From: Martinezella lusitana
Lineage (GTDB): Bacteria > Pseudomonadota > Alphaproteobacteria > Rhizobiales > Rhizobiaceae
Reading direction: 5' to 3'
DNA length: 64,000 nucleotides
NCBI RefSeq assembly: GCF_016901135.1
Contig: NZ_JAFEVL010000042.1
Location: forward strand, 124,001 to 188,000
Position numbers and translations under genes: made by a program. Positions 1 through 9,500 of this stretch are shown piece after piece. The stretch's first letter is position 1. Each line of letters starts with the position of its first letter. The notes beneath the pieces were generated by a model. That model had not been told where the DNA came from and did not search any database. It worked only from the letters and a program-made list of their open reading frames with translations.

Positions 1-871
1 TATCAATTCTGGGATGGCTTTGGGCAAAACGCTCGATTCTTGGCTTAATGGCCTCGAGCTGAGCAAGTGCGGCTTCCTTCGTATGGCGCGCAATCCACTC
101 ATTATCCCAGAACAATTTCATCTTGGATGCAAGCACTGCTTCATTCGCCGAAAAATACTTCCATGTGAGGATCAGATGGCTCAATGCCATGTTGAATTCA
201 TGAGTGGCCACCGAATGAGAATTGTAACGTGCCTCGAAGATTCCGCGCGTCATGTGGGCAACAACGGCATCGTGGCGATAGAGACACAATCCCCCATCCA
301 GCCAGGCTCGCCAGCTAAGATCGACATCCTCGCAATAAAGATAGATCGCCTCGTCGAACCCTTTCGCGCGCTCAAAAAAAGCAGCGGAGATGAGTATACA
401 GGCCCCGCTACACCAATTGACCTCCAGCGTCTCGTGGTCAAAGGCCCTTGGCGGATTTTCAATTGGAAACTGTCGGGCTTCGACGATATTTGCGCGGCCG
501 GCACTGCTGATGAAGGTAGAATATAGCTTATCGAGAACATCGGGCATGAGGATCATGTCCGGATTCATGGTTATGAACGCGTCAAAAGCCTCGACCAGCT
601 TCTTCGTGTACTCTCTCCAAACCAAATTCTGCTTTTCACCATAGCCGCAATTTCGGTCTATGCTGATCACGTTCGCCACAAAATGATCGCTTGAGAGTGC
701 CTTGACTCGCGCAATCGTAGCCGCCTGCACCGGCTCATATACGACGATATTGGCGGTAAGCTTGTATTGCTTGCCAACTCCGTTTTGCTGGCGCAGGGCA
801 AGAACACAATCCTCGATGTAACGCTCGAACTCTACCGCATTCGATAATATTTGAACTGGAATATGGATCAC
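1..871 (-). CDS. Family 2 glycosyltransferase, partial (C-terminus beyond left edge)
   Basis: An open frame of 290 codons runs leftward off the window. I place the start at a GTG (871-869) preceded by AAAGG about ten bases upstream. It begins just after the stop of the upstream methyltransferase gene, so the two look co-transcribed. The product reads as a GT-A fold, family 2 glycosyltransferase. An N-P-D tripeptide (MNPDMILMP) sits at the usual metal-binding DxD position. It is followed by NWCSGACILI and then GFDEAIYLYCEDVDLSWRA, the acceptor/catalytic ED motif of rhamnosyltransferase-like enzymes. It probably transfers a sugar from a nucleotide donor in the cytoplasm during surface polysaccharide synthesis; donor and acceptor cannot be told. 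The C-terminus is missing only because the window ends. Confidence 0.8.
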   Translation of the reverse strand, partial: MIHIPVQILSNAVEFERYIEDCVLALRQQNGVGKQYKLTANIVVYEPVQAATIARVKALSSDHFVANVISIDRNCGYGEKQNLVWREYTKKLVEAFDAFITMNPDMILMPDVLDKLYSTFISSAGRANIVEARQFPIENPPRAFDHETLEVNWCSGACILISAAFFERAKGFDEAIYLYCEDVDLSWRAWLDGGLCLYRHDAVVAHMTRGIFEARYNSHSVATHEFNMALSHLILTWKYFSANEAVLASKMKLFWDNEWIARHTKEAALAQLEAIKPRIERFAQSHPRID

Positions 872-884
872 GTCATACCAACCT

Positions 885-1952
885 TTAGCGACGCTTCTGT
901 CGGAGCTTTACGCGCAGCCATTCGAAAAATGTCCGCGGGCGCTTGCTCTCTTCTATTCCAGCTGCGAGTGCAGCCAGTCTCTCTAATATTTCGGCGTGCT
1001 GTATCGTGGTGCTCTGCATGACCGCGCCAAGGCGTGCCACCATTTGGCTTTCAATAGCACCAAGACGCTCCGCGATTTGCGCCCGCTCAAATTTTGAAGC
1101 ATCCAAGTGTAAAAGTACGCCGGCGAGAATACCAAAAACGTGCTTATTGCTTATCAAATCGAGATCGGAATAAGGATTGCCGCGTTGATCGTTTCGCAAA
1201 GCATCGCTAAGATTGAAACGCGCATTGTCTGCAACGGAAAATTGGTTTCCGCTCACAAATCGTTTCCCAAGCGTAACCGACGAGGCGGCCTTCTTTCGGA
1301 CAATGCTCATAGAATTGAAAAATTCGACGGAAGATATCTTTGCAAGCTCGTCTTCAGCAATCGCAAAACCGTAATGATGCAGCATATCCTGAACAAGACG
1401 CGTCCTTGGCTGCGAGGTACCCCAATGTTCGAAATTAATAATATCCGTAAGAAGCTTGAAAAAGCTCATCGATGAGAAGGGATGAGCAAGACCACCTTCA
1501 TACTCATACCAATAGCTACAATGCAGATCTTCGGCGACAAATAAACCACCTTCACGCAGCTTTGGGAAATAGTGGCAGAACGCAGCGACTATGTCTTTCG
1601 AGGTGTGTGACCCATCATCGATTATGATATCGAACTCGGCTGAAATAGAATTTATACGCGCAGCCGCCTCGGCGGTGGACGCGTCACCGACGACGACCGA
1701 TATGCGAGGATCACTGAACACGAGCTCCCCGGACTTCGGGTCGATATCACATCCCACAATCTGCGTCGCATTCGGGAAATAGGCAGCCAAAATTTCTGTA
1801 AAGCCGCCATTCTGAATCCCGATCTCCAAAATTGAAATCGGTCGATTGCGAAACGGCGCAAACAGATCCTCGTAAACATCAAGGTAAAGAGCCCATTTAT
1901 CCGAGGATTTTTCGACGTTGGAGAAAATATGTTGTAGTGATTCGTTTTTCAT
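885..1952 (-). CDS. Class I SAM-dependent methyltransferase (sugar O-methyltransferase type)
   Basis: A 355-residue protein with a Rossmann-fold methyltransferase core in the first 190 residues. Motif I is ILEIGIQNGGFTE, the acidic end of strand 2 is VGCDID, and IIIDDGSHTSKD is the D-D-G-S-H signature of the TylF/MycE-like macrolide-sugar O-methyltransferases and the cephalosporin-hydroxylase-like group. GGLFVAEDLH follows. The last 70 residues (QIAERLGAIESQMVARLG and onward) form a likely coiled coil before a basic tail. It lies directly upstream of, and in line with, the family 2 glycosyltransferase, which suggests methylation of a sugar in a surface glycan. The substrate is not readable from the sequence. 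Confidence 0.75.
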   Translation of the reverse strand: MKNESLQHIFSNVEKSSDKWALYLDVYEDLFAPFRNRPISILEIGIQNGGFTEILAAYFPNATQIVGCDIDPKSGELVFSDPRISVVVGDASTAEAAARINSISAEFDIIIDDGSHTSKDIVAAFCHYFPKLREGGLFVAEDLHCSYWYEYEGGLAHPFSSMSFFKLLTDIINFEHWGTSQPRTRLVQDMLHHYGFAIAEDELAKISSVEFFNSMSIVRKKAASSVTLGKRFVSGNQFSVADNARFNLSDALRNDQRGNPYSDLDLISNKHVFGILAGVLLHLDASKFERAQIAERLGAIESQMVARLGAVMQSTTIQHAEILERLAALAAGIEESKRPRTFFEWLRVKLRQKRR

Positions 1953-2700
1953 TGATTAGAACCGGAATGAGTACAATTTGGTGCGACGCTTTTTCATCGT
2001 AAGCACACTTTACTGAAACAGCGTCTCCATGCACTCACCTTCAAGAGATTACGCAACATCGCGCGACTAGATCATCTGCGACCATAACCAAATATTGCTC
2101 GTTGGGAAGCATGCAAGGTTCATTTCGGACACGGCCTTAAACGCGAGCTTATGCGCATCCTATATGGTACCGGCGAACTGGAGTTATCTGCAGACGCCGC
2201 TTTCTCTGTGGACAAAGCTCTCCAGCGTCTAAGGTACCGGCTGAAATTTGACGCGCATCCGATCGCAGAACGTTGATAATTTCATGCACGTATCAGCCTT
2301 TCTAGAGATAATATTTGGCAGCCTGAGCGGGCGTAACTTCGAGGCGTTCGACAACTTCCAATATGTCTCTACCATGTCGGAAATGTGAATTGCTCTCGGC
2401 CACGACGCGGTCGCAGGATTGGTAGGTGGGGTAGAGATCTATCAACACCGGCCGAGGTTGATTGGTAGGGGTTTTGTCCCTCTGAGTGGCGGCTTAAGCA
2501 ACTGAGAAACATAGCTCTAGGACGAATCAGATTTCATGTCCCTGTCGGGGCGAGTTCGCAAAATTGCAACCTCGTCGCTCCAGCCGAAGCATAAGACTTC
2601 CCCCGACGTAAAAAACACAGCTTCGCTAAAATGCGAATAATCTTCTTCTGAATAAATTTGACCGCATCGGATTTCATGAACCGCATTCATGGAGCCGAAT
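1953..2700. other. Gene-poor stretch with one decayed coding fragment
   Basis: No complete gene is visible. The region lies between the divergent starts of the methyltransferase and the cysteine peptidase and should hold both promoters. The only coding-like stretch is the short remnant listed separately at 2088-2276. A 92-codon frame on the minus strand (2517-2795) overlaps the start of the peptidase gene, has no family features, and I regard it as spurious. Confidence 0.4.
2088..2276 (+). pseudogene. C-terminal remnant of an unidentified protein
   Basis: A frame without a usable start, opening right after a TAA (2085-2087), reads as about 62 residues with convincing protein character, including VHFGHGLKRELMRIL and ALQRLRYRLKFD, and ends at TGA (2274-2276). 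I do not recognise the family. The lack of a start codon and its position between two divergent genes suggest the tail of a gene whose front has been lost. Confidence 0.3.
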
Positions 2701-3372
2701 ATGCGTTCTTTCCTTCTTGCTGCCAGCTTTCTCTTCGTTGCCGGCTTGCTGTTTTCAACAGCCACGACAGCAAAACCCGTGGCGAAGGCCGCCACTGAGG
2801 CGCATCAGTTTGCCCATGTCATCGCGGATGCCAGTGCGCCCATCGGCTGGACCGGCCTCTGCGCTGCACAGCCTGCCGAGTGTGCTCCCAGCCAAAAGAG
2901 CGAAGAATTCATCACGATCGACCGGGAGCGCCGGGCGCAACTGCAGCAGATCAACAGCCTGGTCAATCACGAGATCCAGGGCATCGGCGACAACGATCAC
3001 TACGGAATCTACAAACTCGGTATCATCAACTGGTGGACCTATCCGGACGATGGCGCCGGCAACTGCAACGACTATGTGCTGCTCAAAAAGAAGCTGCTCG
3101 TGGAGGCCGGCTGGCCGCGCTCGGCGCTGCTGTTGACCGTCGTCCTCGATACGCACAATGAAGGCCATCTCGTTTTGATGGCCCGGACGAATGACGGCGA
3201 TCTGATCCTGGACAATCTCACCGACGCAATCAAGACCTGGGGCGGAACCGGCTATACGTTCATCAAGCGCCAATCCGCCGACAATCCGAACAGCTGGGTC
3301 CGGCTTGAATCGGGACGCACGCCCGAAGAACTCGCCATGATCAGCAAGGCGCTGACAGCTCATTCGCAATGA
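2701..3372 (+). CDS. Exported transglutaminase-like cysteine peptidase (BTLCP family)
   Basis: I use the ATG at 2701, with GGAG (2691-2694) at good spacing, rather than the one at 2689. This gives 223 residues starting MRSFLLAASFLF, a signal peptide with probable cleavage near TATTAKP. The mature part matches the bacterial transglutaminase-like cysteine proteinase family (DUF920). The catalytic Cys is in GAGNCNDYVLLKK, the His in NEGHLVLMA and the Asp in LILDNLTD. W-TYPDDGAGNC is typical of the rhizobial members. These proteins are periplasmic or secreted; some pair with LapD-like c-di-GMP receptors (LapG), but no such partner is nearby. The 3' end overlaps the convergent small gene by 13 bases. 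Confidence 0.85.
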   Translation: MRSFLLAASFLFVAGLLFSTATTAKPVAKAATEAHQFAHVIADASAPIGWTGLCAAQPAECAPSQKSEEFITIDRERRAQLQQINSLVNHEIQGIGDNDHYGIYKLGIINWWTYPDDGAGNCNDYVLLKKKLLVEAGWPRSALLLTVVLDTHNEGHLVLMARTNDGDLILDNLTDAIKTWGGTGYTFIKRQSADNPNSWVRLESGRTPEELAMISKALTAHSQ

Positions 3373-3701
3373 TTTTCGGACCAGTAGGTGTCGACAAGGC
3401 TCTTGCCGTCCTGGTCCAATATGGCGAAATCGCCGGGTATGATGACGAAAAAGCGCTCAGCTTCCGGGGCGTTTTCCCCTCCCTCACCGGGAGCACCGTC
3501 AATGCGGCCGCAGACGACGAAGCCAGGCATTTTCGAACTCGGCTTAGCAGTCAAGATGTGAATGGCAGAAGCCGGCACGTCGATGCGTCGCACAATCGCA
3601 GCTTTCGTAAGAGCCGGGACATCAGCCATCGTCGGCACCGCCTCGCCCGGAGCGGCCGCAAGCAAAATACCTCCAGCCATCGAAAGATGTTTCACAGGCA
3701 T
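3360..3701 (-). CDS. Small exported hypothetical protein
   Basis: 113 residues from the ATG at 3701, chosen because GGAGAG lies directly upstream. The N-terminus (MPVKHLSMAGGILLAAAPG) looks like a signal peptide. The remainder contains IVRRIDVPASAIHIL, PGFVVCGRIDG and ERFFVIIPGDFAILDQDGK, a compact beta-rich profile. I do not recognise a named family. It converges on the cysteine peptidase gene with a 13-base overlap of the two coding ends. No function is proposed. Confidence 0.55.
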   Translation of the reverse strand: MPVKHLSMAGGILLAAAPGEAVPTMADVPALTKAAIVRRIDVPASAIHILTAKPSSKMPGFVVCGRIDGAPGEGGENAPEAERFFVIIPGDFAILDQDGKSLVDTYWSENHCE

Positions 3702-4020
3702 TCTCTCCAATAACCACCGCGACGGATTTACAGCGCGCTCCAGCAGCACTGCTACGCGCCTCTGCAGCCGGAAGCTGATCTACGGAAAGTTTATTGTGAT
3801 TCGGCGGGCGGAAGAAGCACGCGTCCTTGCCTTCGCGAGCCGATCGAACATGAAGATCATCCCCGTGCCGGGGACTATTTTGAAAGCCATTGCAAATGCG
3901 AACAAGCCTGTCGAAAGTCCCGGCGCTCAGCCTTCTTGTTATTCTGACCCTCACAAGCGCCTGCTTCGGCCACGAATTGGTGGGGGTGCCCGCATTTACC
4001 TCTAGCTAACGTCGCGTGGT
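3702..4020. other. Intergenic stretch, nothing recognised
   Basis: Frames present on both strands here lack family features and ribosome binding sites. The stretch should contain the promoter of the small exported protein gene reading left. Confidence 0.4.
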
Positions 4021-4083
4021 TTAACCAATCGGGCTGATGCGGCCCGTCGTTATCTTGTTCTCGACCCACGAGCGCTCATTTTG

Positions 4084-4638
4084 TCAGTCATGCCGCTTCC
4101 ATCCTTCCCAGCTAAAACCGCATAATTTCACATCCCATTCGGAGACAGGAAAGTTTGCGAGAGCGTAATAGATGCCGAGGAAGCCGGCGCTCGGAAAGAC
4201 CTGGCGCATCTGGGATTGGTCAAGCCCGAGCTCCGCGCAGCCGTCAACATGGAATTGCGGCGCCATGATGCGGATCTCCTTGCCGGCAATACCCGTGCGC
4301 TTGATCGTTTGCATCGTGCAATCAGCCTTCCTGCCGCTTAAGCGCTGGAAGATGTTGGGCCGAGGATGATATTTGCGGATGATCTCGGGATGATAGGCGA
4401 GCATCATCACTTTTGTGGACTTGAGCGCCGCATTCTCCAGAAAAGCCGGATCAGCCAAACGCCGATGTAGCGCCTTGCTCGATGCGGCCAGCATGAGCAT
4501 GTCCGTATGTGAGCCGCTCATCTCGTCGGCGAGATTCGGCTCGCTGAAACGCATCACAAATTGCGCGTTGTCCACGGCCGCCGAAAGATCCCGCTCCAGT
4601 TTTCCGTTGCCAACAATAACTGTGGTCTTGCGTGTCAA
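4084..4638 (-). CDS. Sialyltransferase-like (GT29-type) protein, probably truncated by an in-frame TGA
   Basis: 184 residues beginning MTRKTTVIVGNGKL. The profile is that of the bacterial GT29/sialyltransferase-like proteins often labelled 'urease operon accessory protein' in rhizobia: VGNG near the N-terminus, AQFVMRFSEPN, PSAGFLGIYYALANF and a final VKLCGFSWEGWKRHD. Family members normally continue after the His with a Trp and about 20 more residues. Here the next codon is TGA (4086-4084), and the same frame then continues with QNERSWVENKITTGRISPIG before a TAA at 4021-4023. I infer a TGG-to-TGA nonsense change. The protein may therefore be non-functional or slightly shortened. The enzyme class is inferred and the natural substrate unknown. 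Confidence 0.6.
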   Translation of the reverse strand: MTRKTTVIVGNGKLERDLSAAVDNAQFVMRFSEPNLADEMSGSHTDMLMLAASSKALHRRLADPAFLENAALKSTKVMMLAYHPEIIRKYHPRPNIFQRLSGRKADCTMQTIKRTGIAGKEIRIMAPQFHVDGCAELGLDQSQMRQVFPSAGFLGIYYALANFPVSEWDVKLCGFSWEGWKRHD

Positions 4639-4781
4639 TTGCGATCGTCCAGCAAAATCCGGCAGCGCCGAGTACCGAGGCTAACTTCAAGCGGTTGGCT
4701 ATGCCCGTCTCCCCTTAGCACCTCAGCAGAGTGCCAAAGCCAGATTGCCCGGCAAGGTATGAGCCAATCGAGGCGGGCGCT

Positions 4782-5909
4782 CTACAGGAAATAGCGGAAT
4801 TTCAACGGCAGGAGCGCAGCTCCAATGGCGGCGGCATCCCCTTTCGTTTCGCTGAGGATCAACCGCGCCTCGCCAGGCCCGACGCCGTAGCGATGGCGAC
4901 GTTCGGAAGGCATGCTCACGCGGGAAATCATCATCCGCCCAAGCTCCGGCGGCAATTGTCCGCCAAAGACGATGGCCTGCGGATCGAGCACGCCAATCAA
5001 GGTCGCGATCAATCGATCGAGCATCGGCATGGTATCGTCGAGCCAGCTTTCCACGCCCGGCCAGGTCGGGTCGAAGTTTTGCCGCAGCTCTTGGATGGAG
5101 CCTATGTCGATACCGTTCTTCTGCAAGCTACTGATCAGATACTGCAAGGCCGGTCGTCGGGGCGCCTCTTTAGGAGTGTAGACGACACTGAATTCCCCCG
5201 CGTTGCCATGAAAACCGAAATAGGGCTTGCCCTCCAGCACGAGGCCCCCACCAAACCCGTAATTGAAGGATAGGTAGGCGAAGGTGGGGCACCATAACCC
5301 GACCCCGCGCAGGCTTTCGCCGATGGCACCGGTCGTGGCATTGTTCTCCAGCCAGGCGGGCAGCTCGAAGACCTCCTCCAGTTCGGGTCGCAGATCGATC
5401 AACGACCAGTCCCGCAAGGGTTCGGGAGCGTTGAAGGCATGATTGTCCAGGACGAAGAATCCCGACATGGCAAAGCCGAGCCCCACAAGACGATCGCGCG
5501 ATACGGAATGCTTCGTTAGAATGGATTGAAGCGTTTGCGAGAGTGCCGCAAGCGTTGCTGGGCGATCGCTCGGGACCATTTCCAACGTTTCTTGCGCAAT
5601 GATGTTGCAGCCAAAATCGGCGAGAGAGAGGATTGCAGAGTCGGTGTTGATGGAAACACCGACGGAATAGGCCGCCTCCTTCACCAGCTCGATCGTCGGG
5701 CTTGGCTGACCACGCGTGCCCTTGAGCGGTGCCGCGGCGCGGAGCAGGCCCCGTGTCATCAGCGCCTCGACCAGGCGATGTACCGATTGCTGCGTGAGAT
5801 TGGTGTGCGTGGTGATGAGCGCGCGCGCGATCGGCTCGTGCCGACGAACAATATCGAGGATGAGGCGCTCGTTTTCGCTCGCCAACGGAGATTTCTCAAA
5901 CGCAGCCAT
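4782..5909 (-). CDS. ROK-family transcriptional regulator
   Basis: 375 residues. Residues 10-70 form a winged helix-turn-helix (NERLILDIVRRHEP through TQQSVHRLVEALMTRGLL). The rest is a ROK domain with VGVSINTDSAILSLADF as the phosphate loop relic and GFGGGLVLEGKPYFG. The stretch GNAGEFSVVYTP replaces the usual GEIGH plus CxCGxxGCxE zinc site, so the metal-binding cysteines are absent and kinase activity is unlikely. Such proteins repress sugar genes and respond to a sugar or its phosphate. No metabolic operon adjoins it, and an IS5 relic lies immediately upstream, so its native neighbours and promoter may have been displaced. Confidence 0.8.
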   Translation of the reverse strand: MAAFEKSPLASENERLILDIVRRHEPIARALITTHTNLTQQSVHRLVEALMTRGLLRAAAPLKGTRGQPSPTIELVKEAAYSVGVSINTDSAILSLADFGCNIIAQETLEMVPSDRPATLAALSQTLQSILTKHSVSRDRLVGLGFAMSGFFVLDNHAFNAPEPLRDWSLIDLRPELEEVFELPAWLENNATTGAIGESLRGVGLWCPTFAYLSFNYGFGGGLVLEGKPYFGFHGNAGEFSVVYTPKEAPRRPALQYLISSLQKNGIDIGSIQELRQNFDPTWPGVESWLDDTMPMLDRLIATLIGVLDPQAIVFGGQLPPELGRMMISRVSMPSERRHRYGVGPGEARLILSETKGDAAAIGAALLPLKFRYFL

Positions 5910-5947
5910 GAATGCAATCCCGATCCCGCCTTAGGTGGTGTGGACAG

Positions 5948-6190
5948 TTAACTGATCCATAGGATGATTGCCGCGACTGTGACAACAGCGCGGTAGTTTT
6001 TGACGGTTTTCCCGAAGCGTGTGGCGATCCTGCGAAACTGCTTGGGCTTCGAGAAACGGTATTCGATGAGATGGCGCTGGGCATAGAGGTCCTTGTCCAG
6101 CGGGTACAATCCACGCCAACCCGAATTGGCAACGACAGTTGATGATAGGTAACGATCGAGCCAGTGATAAGGCCAATCTGTCTGGTTCAA
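5948..6190 (-). pseudogene. IS5-family transposase remnant (C-terminal part)
   Basis: About 80 residues that match the end of IS5/IS427-group transposases: DKDLYAQRHLIEYRFSKPKQ holds the last acidic residue of the DDE triad, followed by FRRIATRFGKTVKNYRAV and the terminal AAIILWIS. The N-terminal two thirds, including the first two catalytic Asp residues, are missing, so it cannot transpose. It sits 38 bases upstream of the ROK gene start. Confidence 0.75.
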
Positions 6191-6302
6191 TGCGCTTCAA
6201 TAGCGCGCGACCTTGATCAGGGCCTCGTCAGCGGATCTCCATCACGGCCAGCGCTCAAGTTTCACACCGCGCAAACAGGCTGGACATATGAAAGCAACTG
6301 AT

Positions 6303-6398
6303 CAAACAATCCAGACAAAAGGCCCTTGCCATAGGAGGCGTCTACATATGAACCTGATTTGCTCAGCTTTGGGAATGCCAAGAGCCCAGACGACCTAG
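6303..6398 (-). repeat. Left copy of a diverged inverted repeat flanking the cyclase/peroxiredoxin block
   Basis: The reverse complement of 10734-10792 aligns with 6340-6398 at 52 of 59 positions by my count. Most mismatches are C/T transitions. Similarity continues outward with small gaps to about 6303, where the GCAAGGGC and GGATTG blocks are shared. Both copies carry the core TTCCCAAAGCTGA in opposite orientation. Its nature is unknown: ends of an old mobile element or a dispersed rhizobial repeat. Confidence 0.75.
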
Positions 6399-6538
6399 TT
6401 ACGGGCATGGCGAGACTCTATACCGCGTCTAATCCTTGCCAGCCCGACGCTTCGGGTTCATTCTCAGCGCAGACGTAGGCCTGCCGGGGGCACAGACGAA
6501 TTGAGCAGCGCTCCGTGGGTCTTCGGGAGATGGCTTTG

Positions 6539-9500
6539 ATGGACTGCTCCGCCTGCGGTTTAGCGATTGAGAGCGGCTTTGCGTACTGCCCGAAGTGCGG
6601 CGCGAGGCAGCCGATCTCTTGTGTCAGCTGCGGCCAAGCCTGCCTGCCGGACTTCGCCTTCTGCCCGAAATGCGGCAATGCCGTTGCCGCTGGCGTAGGC
6701 GCGCAATCCGTGCTTCCTGCTGAGGTCGTAACCCCCACCCTGCCCTTTGCGCCCCCGCAACGAGTGGCGGCGTCCGACACGGAAGCCGACCGGCGCCCGC
6801 TCACCGTTCTCTTTGCGGATCTTTGCGGTTTCACCACGCTGAGCGAGAGGCTCGACCCCGAGGTCATGCGAGCTCTGCAGAACGAACTCTTCGACGAGCT
6901 AACCGAGGCGGTCGAAAGCTACGGCGGCTTCGTCGACAAGTTCGTCGGCGATGCATTACTCGCCCTGTTCGGCGCGCCGGCTGCGCATGAAGACGACCCG
7001 GAACGGGCGCTGCGCGCCGGCCTCGACATGATCGTGCGGGCGGGACGCGTTGGGGATCGCTGGCAGTCTCGCGCCGGCGTACCGTTGCGCCTGCATGTGG
7101 GGATCAACACCGGGCCTGTGGTGACCGGAGGCTTCGGCGCCGCCAACGCCCGTTCCTATTCGGTGACAGGCGATACGGTGAACACAGCCCAGCGGCTGCA
7201 ATCCATGGCGGAGCCGGACGAAATCCTCGTCGGTCCCCTCACACACCGCCTCACCCGCCATGGCTTCGCATTCGAAAGCCTCGGGTCTCAGGTCCTGCGG
7301 GGCAAGAGCGGCAATGTGCTCGTCCACCGCCTGCTTGCACCTCTGGAGGCCCCGAATACGGCACGCGGCCTTGAAAGCTTCGGCCTCCAGGCGCCGATGA
7401 TCGGGCGGGACTCGGAGCTCGCGCGGATGCTGGGCTGCCTCGATCTTGCGTGCAACGGCAGTGCCCAGCTCGTCCGCTTGATCGGTGAGGCCGGCATCGG
7501 CAAATCGCGGCTTGTCGATGACTTCGTCGATGTGGCGGCCCAGGACGAGCGCTTTCAGGCAGTCGTGGTGCGGCGCGCGATCTGCTCCCCCCTTGGCGAA
7601 CAATCCTATGGCGCTTTGGCCGCTGTTCTGCGCAGCGCGTACGGCATTGCAGAACGGGACACGGCAGCGAGAACCGAAGAGCTGCTTGCGGCCGGTCTTG
7701 GAGAACTCGGCTTTGGCGTGGAGGATGTCGCCCGGCTGACGCCGTTGTTCTTCCACGTGTTGGGCTTAGGCGACCCGAGCGGCGCACTCAAGCATGTCGA
7801 GCCCGAACAGCTGCGGCGGCAGATCCTCTATGCGACAAGGACGATTTTCGAGCGGCGTCTGTCCCGCAGCCCGTTGCTGCTCATCGTGGAGGACATGCAT
7901 TGGGCCGACGCCGCATCGCTGGTGGCGTTGCGATTCATGCTCGACCGGCTGGAACGCAGTCGGTTGATTATGCTGACGACCTGTCGGCCGACGCTTGAGA
8001 GCGACGGGCTTGAATCGAACCGCACCAGCCTGACATTCCTGCGTCTTGCCCCCTTGCGCCATCAGGATGGTGAAGGACTGCTGTCGGCTTTCTTCCATGG
8101 GGTGGACGGCATCCCGGCCCCAACGCGCAAGCGGATTCTCGATCGTGCGGGTGGTAACCCGCTGTTCATCGAGGAAATCGTCCGCGGATTGATCGAAACC
8201 GACGCCTTGCGGTTCGATGGCCACGCCTGGAGCGCGACAGCCGCTGATATCGGCAACGAAATCCCAATGAGCCTGCAAGCGATGCTGCTGACCCGCGTGG
8301 ACCGCTTACCGCCCGCGGTGCGGCGACTGTCGCAGGAGGCGTCGGCGATCGGCCCGCGTTTCGACAAGGCGCTCCTCGGCGCCATCGCCGCGGACCCGGC
8401 GTCGCTCGACACCGGGCTCGATTTCCTTTGCCAGGCCGAGATTATCGACGAGGTTGCCGAGACCTCGACGCAATCGTCGCCCGCCTATCGCTTCACGCAG
8501 ACGCTGCTGCACGATGTCATTTACCACAACCTTTTGCTCGAACGCCGCAAGGAGCTGCACGGTCGCATCGGCACCAGCCTGGAGCATCTGCACGGCGGGG
8601 CACCGGACCGGCTGGAAGACTTGGCGCAGCTCGGCCATCATTTCTGCAAGGCCGCCCAAACGCGCAAGGGCGCCGGGTATCTGATGGCGGCAGGCGATCT
8701 GGCCCGCAAGATCTATGCGAACGACGATGCGATGCGACTCTATCGCCAGGCGCTTGCCGCCTTCCCCGAGCAATCGGAGAGGATGTCCGAACAGGCGGCG
8801 CTCGACGAGCGGCTGGCCGATCTCTGCGGCCCCAACGGCGAGCGTGATGCCGCCCGTGATCACTACGGCCTTGCGCTGGCCGTCCATCGTGCTGCCGGCG
8901 ACCGGGCCGCTGCCGCCCGGATCTTGCGCAAGCTCGGACGTCTCAACCTCGACACCGGCCGACGCGACCTGGCGGATGCCTTGTTCGCCGAGGCTGCCGG
9001 CGCGCTCGACGGCGCAGACGAGCCGATCGAGCGAGCGCATCTGCTGCAGGAACGCGGCCATCTCGCCTTCCGGATGGGAGACCAGGCGGTTGCGGCGCAG
9101 TGGGCGGACGAGGCATTAATTTGCCTCGGCGCTATATCCGCAGAGACATCGAGCCCCGTTGGCCTCGAGGCAGCACGGGCCGGTGCCGAGGCGCTGAACA
9201 CCAAAGGCGTGGCGCTGGCCAGACTTGGCCGTTATCGCGACGCGGTGGCAGCCGTCGAGAAAAGCCTTGCGGTTGCCGAGGACGCCGGTCTGCTGAGCGC
9301 CGCCTGCCGTGCCTATTCCAATCTCGGCGTGCTCTACACGATCGTGGACCCCAAGCAAGCGATCGCCGTGTGCCGGCGTGGATTGGAAGTCGCCATCCGT
9401 ATCGGCGACCTCGGCTTCCAGGCCCGCCTCTTCGCCAACCTTGCCGTTGCCTGCTGCACCTTTACCGACAACTGCGCCAAAGAGGGCATCCCCGCAGCCG

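Noticed and set aside
2517..2795. 92-codon minus-strand frame across the cysteine peptidase start
   Set aside because: Overlaps the signal peptide and ribosome binding site of a convincing gene; no family match.
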